Shown: piece after piece, positions 50,108-61,599 of the stretch
How positions within the stretch are numbered: position 1 is the first letter of the stretch
How the letters are laid out: every line of letters begins with the position of its first letter
Source of the DNA: Lethocerus indicus
Taxonomy: Eukaryota > Arthropoda > Insecta > Hemiptera > Belostomatidae
DNA length: 64,000 bases
Direction of reading: 5' to 3'
Assembly (NCBI GenBank): GCA_019843655.1
Contig: JACDQD010000006.1
Coordinates: 11,152,034 to 11,216,033 of the forward strand
The notes under the pieces: model-generated
The model's input: only the letters and a program-made list of their open reading frames with translations
Database searches by the model: none
Told to the model about the DNA's origin: nothing
Made by a program: the position numbers and the translations under genes

Positions 50108-52815
50108 TTTTATTGGCATCCTTCTGTATTATTTATTATACCGTAAAAGGTGGAAACATCTCTTCCCCATTCCATAAATGGTTGTGAAGACGTTGGAAAT
50201 TTTCTTGTTTCTTTCTTTATTGGAATATGCTGATGAGTTGAAAAGAATAAGTTATAAGAATAAACCACTTATATACTATTTGGAATATATTTTGAGAGAC
50301 CTGTCTCAAAAAACAGGAAATTGGGTTAGGGAAATTTAATGGATAATCGTGTATCAAAAATTCTTTGTAATAACAAATTAGTCATTTGAGTATGTGTGGT
50401 AATATCCAAAAAATCTAATCCGCTCGTAGTTTCGGTCCCGTGCTAAATAATTTTCAGTTTTCGCCAGGTTTCATGATAGTGACAGTTCAGTCACAATACA
50501 GCCAGGCTTTTCCATGGACTAATGCCATTACTAGGCGCATCAAAATTTATTGGCAAATATTGGTCCAAATCAGCGACTGGGTGCAGGACCTTAAGAGTGA
50601 TGATATTTTAAACCCTCAAGGACTTATGTAATATTAAAACTATTATACTATATTTAGATATAGCGTTTCCATTATTACTAAATAGCTGTTTAATGAAAGC
50701 AAATTAACCTAAGCATTTTGTTTTATAATCACGGATGTAATCCGTTCTGTTGGAACTGCATAATGACGCTTGGAATGTATTCCTTAATGTAAATCTAACA
50801 ATTAGTCGGTTGGTGTACAGTGGAAGGAGTGATAATAAGCGAAGCGGGGTCCAGAAGTCCCAGTTGAGTAGGCTGAGGCACTTACCTGAGAGAGTCTAGT
50901 GAGGAGGGCCACCCCGGGGTTTGTTTGGTGCGCCACCTCCCGCCCCTACCGCCTTTACTTATCTGCTTACTTGTGGTGGCAGCACCTCCACAAATATTGG
51001 GCCCCGCCCCACCCCTCCTATGAAGGTGTGTTGTGCCGCCCTTTGTCAGAGCCCTTTGACAGAGGGAGCCCACAAAAGGCCTCAGCCACCGGGCCGCAGA
51101 CCAGAATCCAAACGCTTCCACCTTGTTGTTTCAACAGTCCCCCCCTCAACGCCACAAATAGCTCCCTTCTTGTTTTTCTTGTCCATGTAAGTAATTGTGT
51201 ATAGTAAGGATTAATACTTGATGACCGGCCGACGTTTGACTCGATTATAATCTTACCCAATATTGTTCTTGTTTCGATATATATTTTCATTCAATGAATT
51301 TATGCCTTTTTTAAACAATAAAAAGTGAAGTGATCATCAATTATCAAATACAGGTCCCGTCTAATATTAGATTTAATAGAAAGTTAATAATAATAATATT
51401 ATTATTATATACAATTTTACAGGGTTTACATGAGCAACTAAGATGCATAAAGGATATCTAGTCGGGGGTTTTGAATATTACCTTAATTACTCTTGAGATG
51501 ACGTCTATTTGGTCATAGTGAGTTACTTACGCGTGTCAGTTGATGATAAACCAACCTATTAGTTGAATTTAGCGTATTAGAAATAATCAATAATAATTTT
51601 CATTATTGTTGAATAGGGTTTATTATTTTTAAAGACTCGTGACTAATAAAGCGGACAGTATAACCTTGACCTTCTCAGAGTGCTATAGCGATTTCGAGCG
51701 TCTAAAAACCAATCGTTGGCATAAAATTCGTTAAATTATAAATACACTGAGAGAACGGCGTTGATTAGAGGCCGATAATGCGGAATTCATGGGTCATGAG
51801 TTTGACGAAGAATTTTCTGAGTAACCGTTTCTTTTCTTATTAATGGCAATAAAGTCTAGTTAATTTTGCGCGTTTATTCCAGTATACACAACCTTACAGA
51901 GATTTCATTTTATAGATTCTTCCCGATATTGTTCTTAGCGTATCCCTATATTGCCGGGGATTTTTTTTAGAGGGAATGGTAGTGATAATTAACAAATAGA
52001 AAATACCTTTGCAGGCGATAAGCAGCGAATCGCGGTGTAAGTTGGTGCTCCAAGTAGCGGGGGGAAAAGAAGCCACGTTGAATTTTTAACATCCTTCCGA
52101 TACTGATCTGATATATGACGCCCGCCGCGAAAAAGCAAATAATGATGAAGGCGAAACCACGGGTTCAAAAGCGTTTGTAGATTTTATCGACTCTGCTTTA
52201 TACACACACATACACCGACGGAGCCATGCAACGGGCAACAATCTTAGATCGCGGACATTAGTACGCCAACCTTCGTTAGTTTATTCCCTTTTTTCCCCGA
52301 TTACACGTCAATAAGAATAACCATTATTAACGGGCCACTGAATCCATAGGGCCCGGGGATCGTACTGCCGTTTCCAGCAAACTATCAGTGAATGTGTTCC
52401 TCGATAAAAGTAAGCTATAAAAACGTACATTCCCAATAATATTTTTTTTTTGTGCATTTAATTTTAGTCTGGTACAGATGGTGGGCGAATCAGAATCACA
52501 AAACCTCGTACACAGAATACAGTGGTAACATTATCAGAGGTGCCATTTTCTGTGTCCAGTCACTGGATCCTCAGCGAGTTTTCAGCTTCTCCCTATAGGT
52601 GAAGTACTGTGAATTTCCGTCGAGTATTTCAATCTTTTCTTATTTAAAGTTTAGTTAAGAAAGACACAAGATTTATATGGAATATTTAAAAAATTTTTTT
52701 TTAATAAAAAGAAATATAACAATTAATACTGTCACGTTTTTTGTTGTATATTATATTAAGGCCTACTCAATGTATCATATAGAAGGAATCTTATTGACGA
52801 GAAATCGGTCTAGCA
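50108..52815. other. Non-coding stretch with one GC-richer patch
   Basis: A GC-richer patch at about 50900-51190 is open in several frames on both strands (up to 101 codons) and is not convincing as coding. A perfect 22-base palindrome of AAT/ATT units is at 51387-51408. The rest is AT-rich. Confidence 0.5.
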
Positions 52816-52832
52816 CAATGGTTCCCAACCTT
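52816..52832 (+). mobile_element. hAT-like terminal inverted repeat (solo)
   Basis: CAATGGTTCCCAACCTT matches the typical first bases of hAT-superfamily DNA transposons (CAGTGGTTCCCAACCT and close variants), and CCAGGG follows at 52836-52841. If real, the eight-base target duplication would be GTCTAGCA at 52808-52815. I found neither a matching far end nor transposase sequence, so it is a solo end, a MITE-type remnant, or a chance match. Confidence 0.4.
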
Positions 52833-53488
52833 CTCCAGGGTATGTAAGATTGTTGCGAACAATTTGAATGAGCCTTAACAATTCATTTCATTTCCAACCT
52901 CATTATCAAAAACTGAATTCTTTCGTGCTGATCATAACGCGATTTTTCTTATAGCCAGAAACATCAATAATTTTGCAAATCGTTGATTACTTCACAACGG
53001 AATTTTATGGTAATTATGTTGTACAGCTTGAAGATTTTCCTCTTGGCAAAAAACGTTATCACACAAAAATTTTCCGCTGTTTTTTATCCGAAAGACAAGT
53101 GTTTGTTATCGAATGAATGATCGAAATCCAAAAACTTATATCTTGCGTCGTATCGAATGTCGCAGTACTACAGAGGCAGCAAGAGTCCGTGGCGGCTAAC
53201 AAGACGTCCGGACGTTTCAAAATCCGCATAACTCGTTATGATAATCGGCCGGGAGGAGATGGTTCGGAGGGTTCCAGCCGGGGACCGGCTTTGTCCGTCC
53301 CGTCCCGGGGATTCGGAGTCGCAAATATGGCCGGCCGCTTCGTTGCTGGATTTATTGCGTTCGCCGGTAAGTGGACCGCTCTCCTCCAGCCGGTAGATAG
53401 ACCATTATGGGTGGGGACAAAAAAAAATAACGCCCCAATTTTGGGCTACACTATTTCCCTCTCTGCCTTGAGAGAAAACGAGAGAGGG

Positions 53489-53490
<2 letters not shown>
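52833..53490. other. Non-coding stretch with a CpG-rich patch
   Basis: AT-rich to about 53200, then CpG-rich to about 53400. A 167-codon plus-strand frame (53117-53620) spans both the patch and the AG repeat and is partly an artefact. A short ATG frame with a consensus donor lies at 53327-53372 (see findings). Confidence 0.45.

Positions 53491-53524
<34 letters not shown>
53491..53524. repeat. AG dinucleotide microsatellite
   Basis: An AG run of about 34 bases continuing into imperfect GGGAGAGA units to about 53548. Confidence 0.95.
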
Positions 53525-53527
<3 letters not shown>

Positions 53528-53548
53528 AAGGGAGGGAGAGAGAGAGTG

Positions 53549-54289
53549 AGACAAGAAGTAACTCTTTCCGCTTATTTACGGGCCGACGTTTCTCCCCGGG
53601 ACCGGCCTTCAGATAAATGAAACGATACCGGCGGGGGCTCCCAAAGTATAAACTGGACCGTCGTTCGAGGATCGAATCAAAAAACGTGAGTGAATGTATT
53701 CGTTATTCCCATCTCTAGTGTTACGGTATTCAAGAATTTACTTGAATCACATCTTCAAATACAACCGACTAATCGGTCGCAAAAAAACAAATATTAAAAA
53801 TAAAAAAAATTTCTCATTTTTCTAGCATTGGCGAGTAATAACTACTGGCGCATAAAAACCTAATTATATTGAAATTATTTTAATAAATCGTTCAAACGGA
53901 AAACCTCAGCTACCTGGACAGAAACATTGTTAAGGAGGGGATTTACTATAACAGAGAGTATATATAGAGAACAATCCGGGATTCGTATTACCAATACGAA
54001 ATATAGGTACACATCAAGAGAAAGCCAAATAAATTGTATAATAAAAACATAATTTCATATAGTCTTATTGTCTCGGCTGTTGACAGTTACGGTTGTTTGA
54101 CAAATATTGTTAACTAATACGAGTACTTAAATTCTAAAATGTTCCATGGATTATTATGTAGACAATAACACACTGGGGATGATGGAACGTCTACAGCTTC
54201 TAATATTTTAATTGGGGTCGTTAAAGAGATAAAAAAGACTTGATTACGGTAAATTATTAAAAGACACAGTTGTGGAATGACTTATTTTA
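53549..54289. other. AT-rich non-coding stretch
   Basis: Nothing recognisable. Confidence 0.5.
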
Positions 54290-54730
54290 GGGCGGCCGCT
54301 CTAAGTGCCCATAAAAGCGCCGGGGAGCTGGCGAGGCGGGGAGATGCAGCCAATTTACTGTTGTGAAGATTCGTTTAATGTTAATTGTAGAAATTAAGGG
54401 AGTCGAGCGGGAATGGGCGCTTTCAATTTCTACCTCGGGTTTTATGTCGGGCTAATGGCCGGGCTTTAACGTCGCGCTGGCGGACAGTTGCGAGAGGGAG
54501 TCGATCCCAACTCGCCATTAAATCAACTCCTTTTTGCCCGGCGGCCACACCCCGACCCCGGGGAGGACGACCGCGCCTGAAGAAACACTCCGACTACACC
54601 GCAACAGTTCTTTCGGGGACGCCGAGAAGTCGGTTTTCACGACCGGTTTCGACTTTTAGACCGGCCGATAGTTTCAGGTTTCAGAAGAACGGCCCGCTAC
54701 TGTCCCGAGGTACGGTCGCCCTGCTACGCC
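54290..54730. promoter_or_regulatory. GC-rich island
   Basis: A CpG-rich block with GGCGGCC and CCGG elements. At 54641-54653 the minus strand reads GTCGAAACCGGTC, the 3' half of a Penelope-type hammerhead core, so part of the island may be retroelement-derived. Otherwise I see no gene. Confidence 0.25.
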
Positions 54731-55139
54731 GGTACTGCTCAAAGCTCGTCGGCCGTGTTGTTGCAAACATACCGACTGCCACCTTATTTCTGAGATTTGG
54801 GCCGTATATCTCTGGGCGCATATCTCTACAGCGGCATCTCTGGGAGCGCAAATTCGAATGCATACTGAAGGATGAAGCACTAGCATAGTAGTGCTTATCG
54901 TAGTAGTACCACGTATTGCAGTAGGTTGCAATAAAATATAACATACTGTATCTGAAATAAAAATAAAATTGTGTTAATATTATTAGTGTTTTTTTATTAT
55001 TAATATTATTAGTGTTTATGTTTTTTCCGCATAATCAATCCTCCATTTTGAGTTTTTACGTACATCAAGAAGGAATACCATCCATTACTATAATCAATAT
55101 TCTTGAAGGACTCTGAATTATACACACACGTGCGATTTT
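54731..55139. other. Non-coding stretch
   Basis: Unique DNA, with short ATT-rich duplications near 54975-55020 (TATTAGTGTTT twice). No gene. Confidence 0.5.
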
Positions 55140-55707
55140 CTGTTTGCCCTCGCTAACCCTTCCCGCAGGGGTCGGAGGGTCCAACGACCCCAAGGCCCCG
55201 GCTAACATTAACTGCGCCCTACACACAAAACAATTACACACCGACTTATAATGCTGGACACCCTCCCAAGTACTAAAGCATTAACAGCACGCACTTTAGG
55301 GCTACCTTCTATTGGGACTTGTTCAGAATTGACTCATATACCTACATAGACTGGATAAAACATCCAACACAGAACGGAGTGAATGAAAAAAATCCTTTCT
55401 TTGATTTCGTGTGCTTCTGTCTCCTCTCGCTGGTTTGGTCTTTTGTTGGACCGGTTTCGGCTGCTCGCCATCTTCAGTAGCGGCGTTAGTCACTTTGGCA
55501 CTTTGGATGTTTCTTGGGCATCCTCAATGCACTGTCACTGTCACTTGTACTCTGGTGGTTGTCTGTTTATCGTATGTATATATGTGTCTTGTTATTTTTT
55601 TTCGGGACGTTGTTTGTCTTCTTTTGGTTGGAAGGGATTTTGTTAATCGGCTTTTGTTTATAGGACAAGTGTATCACATATTGGAAGTACTATAGACGAA
55701 ATATAGA
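55140..55707 (-). mobile_element. Probable Penelope-like element terminal sequence, inverted, with hammerhead-like cores
   Basis: Read on the minus strand, this segment carries two similar motifs. The first, TGAGGATGCCCAAGAAAC, is at 55526-55509. The second has CTGAAGA at 55477-55471, then a short stem (GGC-GAGCA-GCC), then GAAACCGGTCC at 55458-55448. CUGANGA, a short helix II, GAAA and a self-complementary ACCGGU stem III before a UC cleavage site is the layout of the small, probably dimeric hammerhead ribozymes known from the terminal repeats of Penelope-like elements. Together with the plus-strand Penelope-like frame nearby, this suggests a rearranged copy with an inverted terminal part. 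The outer limits, particularly 55140-55430, are uncertain. Confidence 0.5.
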
Positions 55708-55789
55708 ATAAAAAGGGCCAAAATCGCATTTATATACGCTTAAAAACGGTAATTTAAGCGTATATGAACGCGATTTTGGACCTTTTTAT
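55708..55789. repeat. Long imperfect inverted repeat (hairpin)
   Basis: Two 37-base arms (55708-55744 and 55753-55789) match at 34 of 37 positions and are separated by an eight-base spacer. As RNA or single-stranded DNA it would form a strong hairpin. It lies exactly between minus-strand Penelope-like terminal sequence and the plus-strand Penelope-like frame, so it may be part of the element or mark the inversion junction. A separate small foldback transposon is the main alternative. Confidence 0.9.
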
Positions 55790-55838
55790 TATTATCCGGT
55801 TTTTATGACCGTGTTTTTCGGCATTTTTTGCATTTTCA

Positions 55839-56550
55839 ATGTTTTATAAACGATTTTATTCGTTTGTACCCTTCCAAAAGTTCTTGGTAGACGTTTTTAG
55901 AAAAAAAGCCACCACAGACACAGTCATGCACCAACAATCCAACCGCCCACACCAACACAAATTAGCAGGCCTGAAATACCTCAGAGACCGGTTAAACAAA
56001 TACCCCCTCTCCAAAGAAAAATACGATAAGGAGCACAGAACAATCCTCCAAATAGCAAGGAATAACGGATATCCCACCAGTACAATAACCAAACTGATCA
56101 AAAAGAACAAGAAACCCAAGACGAACCTCATAAACCCTGAAGAATCCCCCAAAAAATGGGCCACATTTACATACACTGGCTTCTACGACATAATCTTCAA
56201 CATCTCCGGAAAACTAGATTTTAAAATATCATATAAAACAAAGAACAAACTAGAGAAATACCTCAACACCCAACAACAAAACAAACACAAACAGAGCGGA
56301 GTGAACAAAATAACATGCGGGACGTGCGATGGAGTATACATCGGCCAAACCGGGTGGAAGATAGACGACAGATACAAAGAACATATAAAAGTAATAAAAT
56401 ATAAAACTGAATCAAACTTCGCCAACCACATTATACACTCCGGACTCAAGACAATGAGCATCAACGGATCCTTAAAATTATACACCCAGCCGCAAGAAAG
56501 GTAAAGACATGGATGTAATAGAGAATATGGAGATTTTCGTTTTTCTGTAA
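55839..56550 (+). pseudogene. Penelope-like retroelement, 3' part: RT thumb plus GIY-YIG endonuclease (degenerate)
   Basis: A 221-codon frame (55839-56504) is the clearest protein remnant in the window. Homology seems to start near residue 17 with DVFRKKATTDTVMH, followed by HKLAGLKYLRDRLNKYPLS and ARNNGYPTSTI. This is the end of the Penelope-like reverse transcriptase, so most of the RT is missing. Then come KWATFTYTG (107-114), the linker KQSG, and a GIY-YIG nuclease: GVNK (154-157; Tyr of GIY replaced by Asn), a CXXC pair (C160, C163), YIGQTG (167-172), R178 and EH (181-182). The family's zinc-binding CCHH set keeps H197 but has Leu where the last His is expected (203). After the stop at 56502 the +1 frame continues as MDVIENMEIF (56509-56538), as in the family, so a frameshift is present. 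The copy is 5'-truncated and inactive. Confidence 0.85.
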
Positions 56551-58690
56551 GTTCCTTAAATTACACAAATGGAATAGTAGTAGTATTTATTTTTATTTTC
56601 ACTTCATTTTTGTGATATTTAATACATAAATTAAGATAGTAGATAGTAGAATAATTAGTAATGGGTTTTATAGCAACTGCACTTCGAGTTCGAAAAGCAT
56701 ACCTCGCTGAAATATAATCTTCAGATTATGAAAGAACAAATTTTCTGAACCAATTCTGAACAGGAGTTAATGTTCCATAGGTGAGTAATGTTTCACTAAG
56801 TAAAATAACATTTCTTTTAGTTTTCTGGAGTAGCCTGCTGATATTTTTCTTTTGTTTCGAGCTCTCCACCTTTCTCCCGAAATAGATTTCCTATCCTAAA
56901 CATCGGGTTCAATTGACTGTTGATTGTTTGTGATAGGAGTTGTTGGGGGCTGTATACAACGAGTCTGGCCGCTTTCTTCGCCCTCTCTGTTAATCCTGGC
57001 AGCACGTCAATTTTCAAGTATCCACTCTCAAGTATACACTTTATATTTATTAAAATGCGCATAACAGCGTCGTACATCCTCAAACTATGTCTGTCTTTAT
57101 TTCATCACTAAGAAAAACCGTAGAGCATCGAGGTTTAAAAAACACCACTTGTTTTTCTTTAGTTTGGAATGATTTTTGTATTAGATATGTCTTAATGTCC
57201 TAAATCAGATTCTGATTGCGCTACTAATATAAATTGGCAATTGCAGTGAAGCGTCCTGTCCACACTAATCGATATTACTGTGTCAAACAGTAACAGTCCA
57301 GTGACCGTACTGAGAACCAAAATACTAAGTGCATCATTGCATTCCGTTTGCTACTAACAACAAGGGTTGCTGGTAACGACGTCGAGAAACTCCAACCGTC
57401 CTGGTTTATCTCCAGACTTTTGAGAGCAGAAAGAAAATAGCAAGAGTAACATAAATCGGACTGTCAAGACCATGGATACTAATTACTGTTGTATTCAAAA
57501 CAGCTTTTGTGCGAGCCAACTTCTCCTTTAACTTGACTCCTCGAGCCAATTGTGGGCGGTGAAAAAATTTATCATAAAATAACAATTACTCATAAATAAA
57601 CAAGCAGTAATGTGTTCTGTCACTTTTTAAACGCGTCATTAGCAGCGGCACGATATTAGCGCGTGATAATTTCCTAGTGACCACTCCTTTATCCACTGGC
57701 TGGGTCTCGCCACCATTTCTCAGCCATTACCGGATCCCGTTAGTTGTTGACCACGTCCTTAGGTTTTTTTTATATAAATCCTTGAGCGTACTTTTTTGTT
57801 TGATGCTCACTCCAAGGAGTTAGTTTTCACGATTGACGATATTCTACGCAATTTCCTCCGAGCATTTAACATAGCTGCAGAAATTTGGACTTGCATATTT
57901 CTGATTTAGATAACATTTTTTGGCACCGGCGACTAATCAGTGATGAAATATCTGTTCATACTTAGAAACTTTGTTTAATGGGCAGAATGTATGCGCTTGG
58001 TATCTTCGTCGTTTGAATGGTTCTCTGATCGGGCATTGAGGTTCCCCAATGATTTCATGGTAAAGGTATGCTCACGAACGCCGAATGAAGTTGGGGCCGT
58101 ACCGTCAACGGCTAGATGCTAATCACCGTAACTTTAGGATGAGTGAAGCAACTTATTTTAAGATTCCTTGTGAAAGTTTAACAAGTAGGTACTCAGGCAC
58201 TCCGTTTGTTTTTCAAGATGCCCCCCTTTGTCAGAGGTGACTAGGTTCAATCACATCGCAGTGTATTAAGATTTCAAACACATAATGGGGTATGAAAATG
58301 TCCCTATAAACGATATGTTAAGCCAGTATTGGCTTCATGCCAACATCAGTGGAACACCAACTAGTAAAACATTAAGTGACATACCTACTCATGTCAGATA
58401 AACCAAAATTCCGACATGTATCCTAAAATGCGAGAGGAGAGTTGCTTATATTATATTTCGATGTGTCTAACATACTATGTTAAGAATGAGTATTCAAAGT
58501 ATAAATATTACTAAATAACTCTTTACGGTTACTGCATGCTGATATAAGGTTGTATAAAATGTGTAACCTTTCACATATTCTTTAATTGTAGAGATGATAT
58601 TTGCTCAGCTTCTTATCTGAGCTCTTAAACTCAGGGATATAAACATTTTATACGACGCTGTATTCACACATTTCCTTATAGCGGGACTTT
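56551..58690. other. AT-rich non-coding stretch
   Basis: The 3' end of the Penelope-like copy is not obvious beyond 56550. The remainder is unique AT-rich DNA with no recognised gene, repeat or RNA. Confidence 0.5.
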
Positions 58691-59370
58691 TTAAGTGTTC
58701 CTGTTAAACGTAGTCAGAGTTTGGCGAATAACCGTGGTCGGGCATCGGTGTATCGATCCGAAGATCGTGAAAGCGAGCAGGAAAATAAGGAACAGAAATC
58801 GAGGAGATGCCGATCGGGATGGAAAGGAAAATGGCTTAAGAGGAGGAGAGTCATCAAGGCCGACTTCTACAACAGTCTCGGGCGTCGCTCCGTCTACCGC
58901 CAATCTGTGTTCATGGCGGCATGCCGTCTCTTCCTCTCGCTCGTCTCGTTCCCTCTTCTCTCTACCTTTTTCTCTATCCCTCTCCGTCCCCCTCTTTCGG
59001 CCTTCTCTCCCGTTCCCTCGTTCTCTTTTCGTCCCTCTCCGTCTCTTCACTACCAAACTGCCCCCTCCTCCACCGCCATCACCACACCTCCCACGATGTT
59101 GAACTACACCCAAGTCACTTTCTCATTATGCCGTCAGCTTGGTTTTTGGGCGCCTAACGACCGGGATCCGGCGCGTCTCCCCCTTGACCCGCCATCACCA
59201 AATTGCCCGGAGTCCGGCTCGGTTTTACGGCCTTTTCCCAAACAGGCTCCGGCTCTCAGCAACCCGCCCGGGCGTCGCTCTTCCTCCAAGAAATCCGTTT
59301 TGAAAAATTCCACTTTAATATTACGGACGCCGCAGGGATCGGCAGTAGACCGGTGACCTCCCCTCAACGC
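58691..59370. other. Pyrimidine-rich tract and GC-rich block
   Basis: The plus strand is dominated by C and T from about 58920 to 59090, with a GC-richer part to 59370. Frames are open in all three plus frames and on the minus strand (up to 211 codons, 58721-59356). The products are Ser/Pro/Leu/Phe or Arg/Glu-rich and switch character with the base composition, so I regard them as artefacts. A short promoter or enhancer island cannot be excluded. Confidence 0.5.
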
Positions 59371-61599
59371 GATGTACAATCTCGTAATGGTATCTTTTCG
59401 CTGAGGACCTGCTTCGCGCCACGTCTGCCTTTGTCGTTATTCTTTGATAGCTAATAATTCAAAAAATCGACGGCGAAATTAACTCTGGTCCAGAATCTCG
59501 GGATATATTTCGAGCGACTTCTCTCCCCTCTCATCACTACACGACTCACACAGATGGGACCGGTTTTCAGATGGCAACGGGCCTCGGGTAGGTTTCGGTT
59601 TTTCTTGAATTTATTTTAACTACGCGGACCAGGTTTTATACCTCTCTAAATACACAAACTCCGAGTATTGTAACTGAAATACGGCTCTTATTTGTTCATC
59701 CATGTCATATCTCTCACCTCACAATTATAATAATATAATTATAAATTAGATAGGATTCCATACCAAAAAATCATAAAAAAAGTTAGAACTACGTTCTGTG
59801 TTGTAATTAACCTTTTGTGTTTTGTGCATTATGCACATTCTTCTCCCATAAGAAATATTTACATAAGCAATTATCGTTTGATCGGTACTCATGATTGATC
59901 GATGGTTCGGACCTGCAGCCTGCTCACCACAAGCCACGATCGAGATGTTTCGACAGTATAATGTTTTCTAAAAATGATTTATTCGACTTTATAGAATGCT
60001 CGAAATGGACTGACGTTCGAAACGTGTTTTGAAAGGAACGCGCTTGCATAAATGAAGACGGGTCAACGGCAGTTTAATCACCCCCGGCTATACTACAGTT
60101 CATCATAGTTTCTACAAGGTATAATAAAGCACTGAAAAAAATTTTAAAGCATTTTTAAGATGTTTCGGCAAAGCGTTAACTGCCGGTGATGGCATCTTTT
60201 ACGGTGATATGCAAAACGTTTTAAAAGGTAAACCGCTCAATAAATTGAGCCTGAAGATGTTTTCCGCGTCTCTGATGAATGCAGGCGCAGTGAAAGTCTT
60301 TGTTCAGTATATCATTACTTCGGCTATAAACATACCTGTATACGCTTTCGCGCCTTTCTTAAAATTCCCTTGAAATATCTGAATTAAAAAATGAACAAAA
60401 ATCAATCCTTCGATGTTGCTGAATCTTCTGTTGATTTCCAAGTCACCTGCATAATTCAAGATTAGCTCATTTCGATTCGCTTATTCAAACGTACAGATCT
60501 AGTGTAGGCTTTTACGCAGTGATAAATAGTAATAATTAATAATCTCCAATAATAACGCTAGGGGCTGACAAGCGGTAGTTGCCAGCCGTCAAAAGATGCG
60601 TACGGTCTGTTATGAATCAAGTCGGGAGAAGGCATTTTTTGTCCGCGGTCAAATTGAAAGGAATCGTCCCGTATGAACCGAGGTCAATTTTTTTTACCAG
60701 ACGAAACCTAACTCTAAAGTAATGATCCATCAAAGTGCCAACAATGTTATAAATGGACGATGAGTTCCGACGTCCAGTGAGCTCTATTTGCATCGGGATG
60801 GTAATGCTATACGTGATAGCCACCAGTCCGTAAGATTATTAGATATTTTTCGTGACATTTTATTTCTCCCTTCGCTCTTTCAGAGGATAAATGCAGAGAG
60901 ATAGTGGGGGAATTATATATTGTTAGACCCGTGTGTGTGGTATGAAATCAATTGTACAAAGAAGATGAAATATATGTGTTTATATTTGTCTCCTTAAAGA
61001 GTTGTTCCATGATCGTCGTAAATCATTACTTCACAGTTAAGTGGGGACATTAGTTATTAGATGGAGAAGAAGAACAAAATGTTACTCTTAATTAGCCTGC
61101 ACAGTCGCTATTATCTAATATTATTTTCATAAATTGACTTGGACAAAAAAAAGGATCTATCGAATTAAATGTCATGTTAGGGTGTTCAGGTAGTAACAAT
61201 GACCGGATGTTTTTGACAGCCAACATACCCTTACCTAACTACAATATATTATAAACTGAATACTACTAGCGGTGGCGAGAAACCGAAACTTTTCAATGAA
61301 ACGGGTATGAAGAGACACAGAATCGAAAGAGTATTGAAATTGCGTTCCGAAAGTCGAAAGTGGATATCTCCCAATATCCTTGTTAAGGTTTGAAGCGTTC
61401 CAACTATGAAAAATGTGCCTTATAAAGTACGGAACGAAACCGTAGGAGAGAGGATTGTAACGAACAGCATCGATAAATGATTCTCATCAATAAACGATGA
61501 GGAACGGTGTTGTGGTGCGTTAAGACGGGTCAACTCAAGAGGGGACGACTCCGATTATGTAAATATCCTCCAGTGTAGATATAGGGAGCACTATCTTGT
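59371..61599. other. AT-rich non-coding stretch
   Basis: No gene is called. A stop-to-stop frame at 60128-60373 (81 codons, plus) has a protein-like composition but no recognisable family, and is listed as a finding. Confidence 0.5.

Noticed and set aside
58691..59454. Five overlapping frames up to 211 codons
   Set aside because: All sit on a pyrimidine-rich tract and are open on both strands with low-complexity products.
59555..59600. GGACCGGTTTTCAGATGGC, resembling the ribozyme-like core at 55.45 kb
   Set aside because: The spacing and the GAAA and CUGANGA boxes do not fit; similarity is limited to CCGGTTT.
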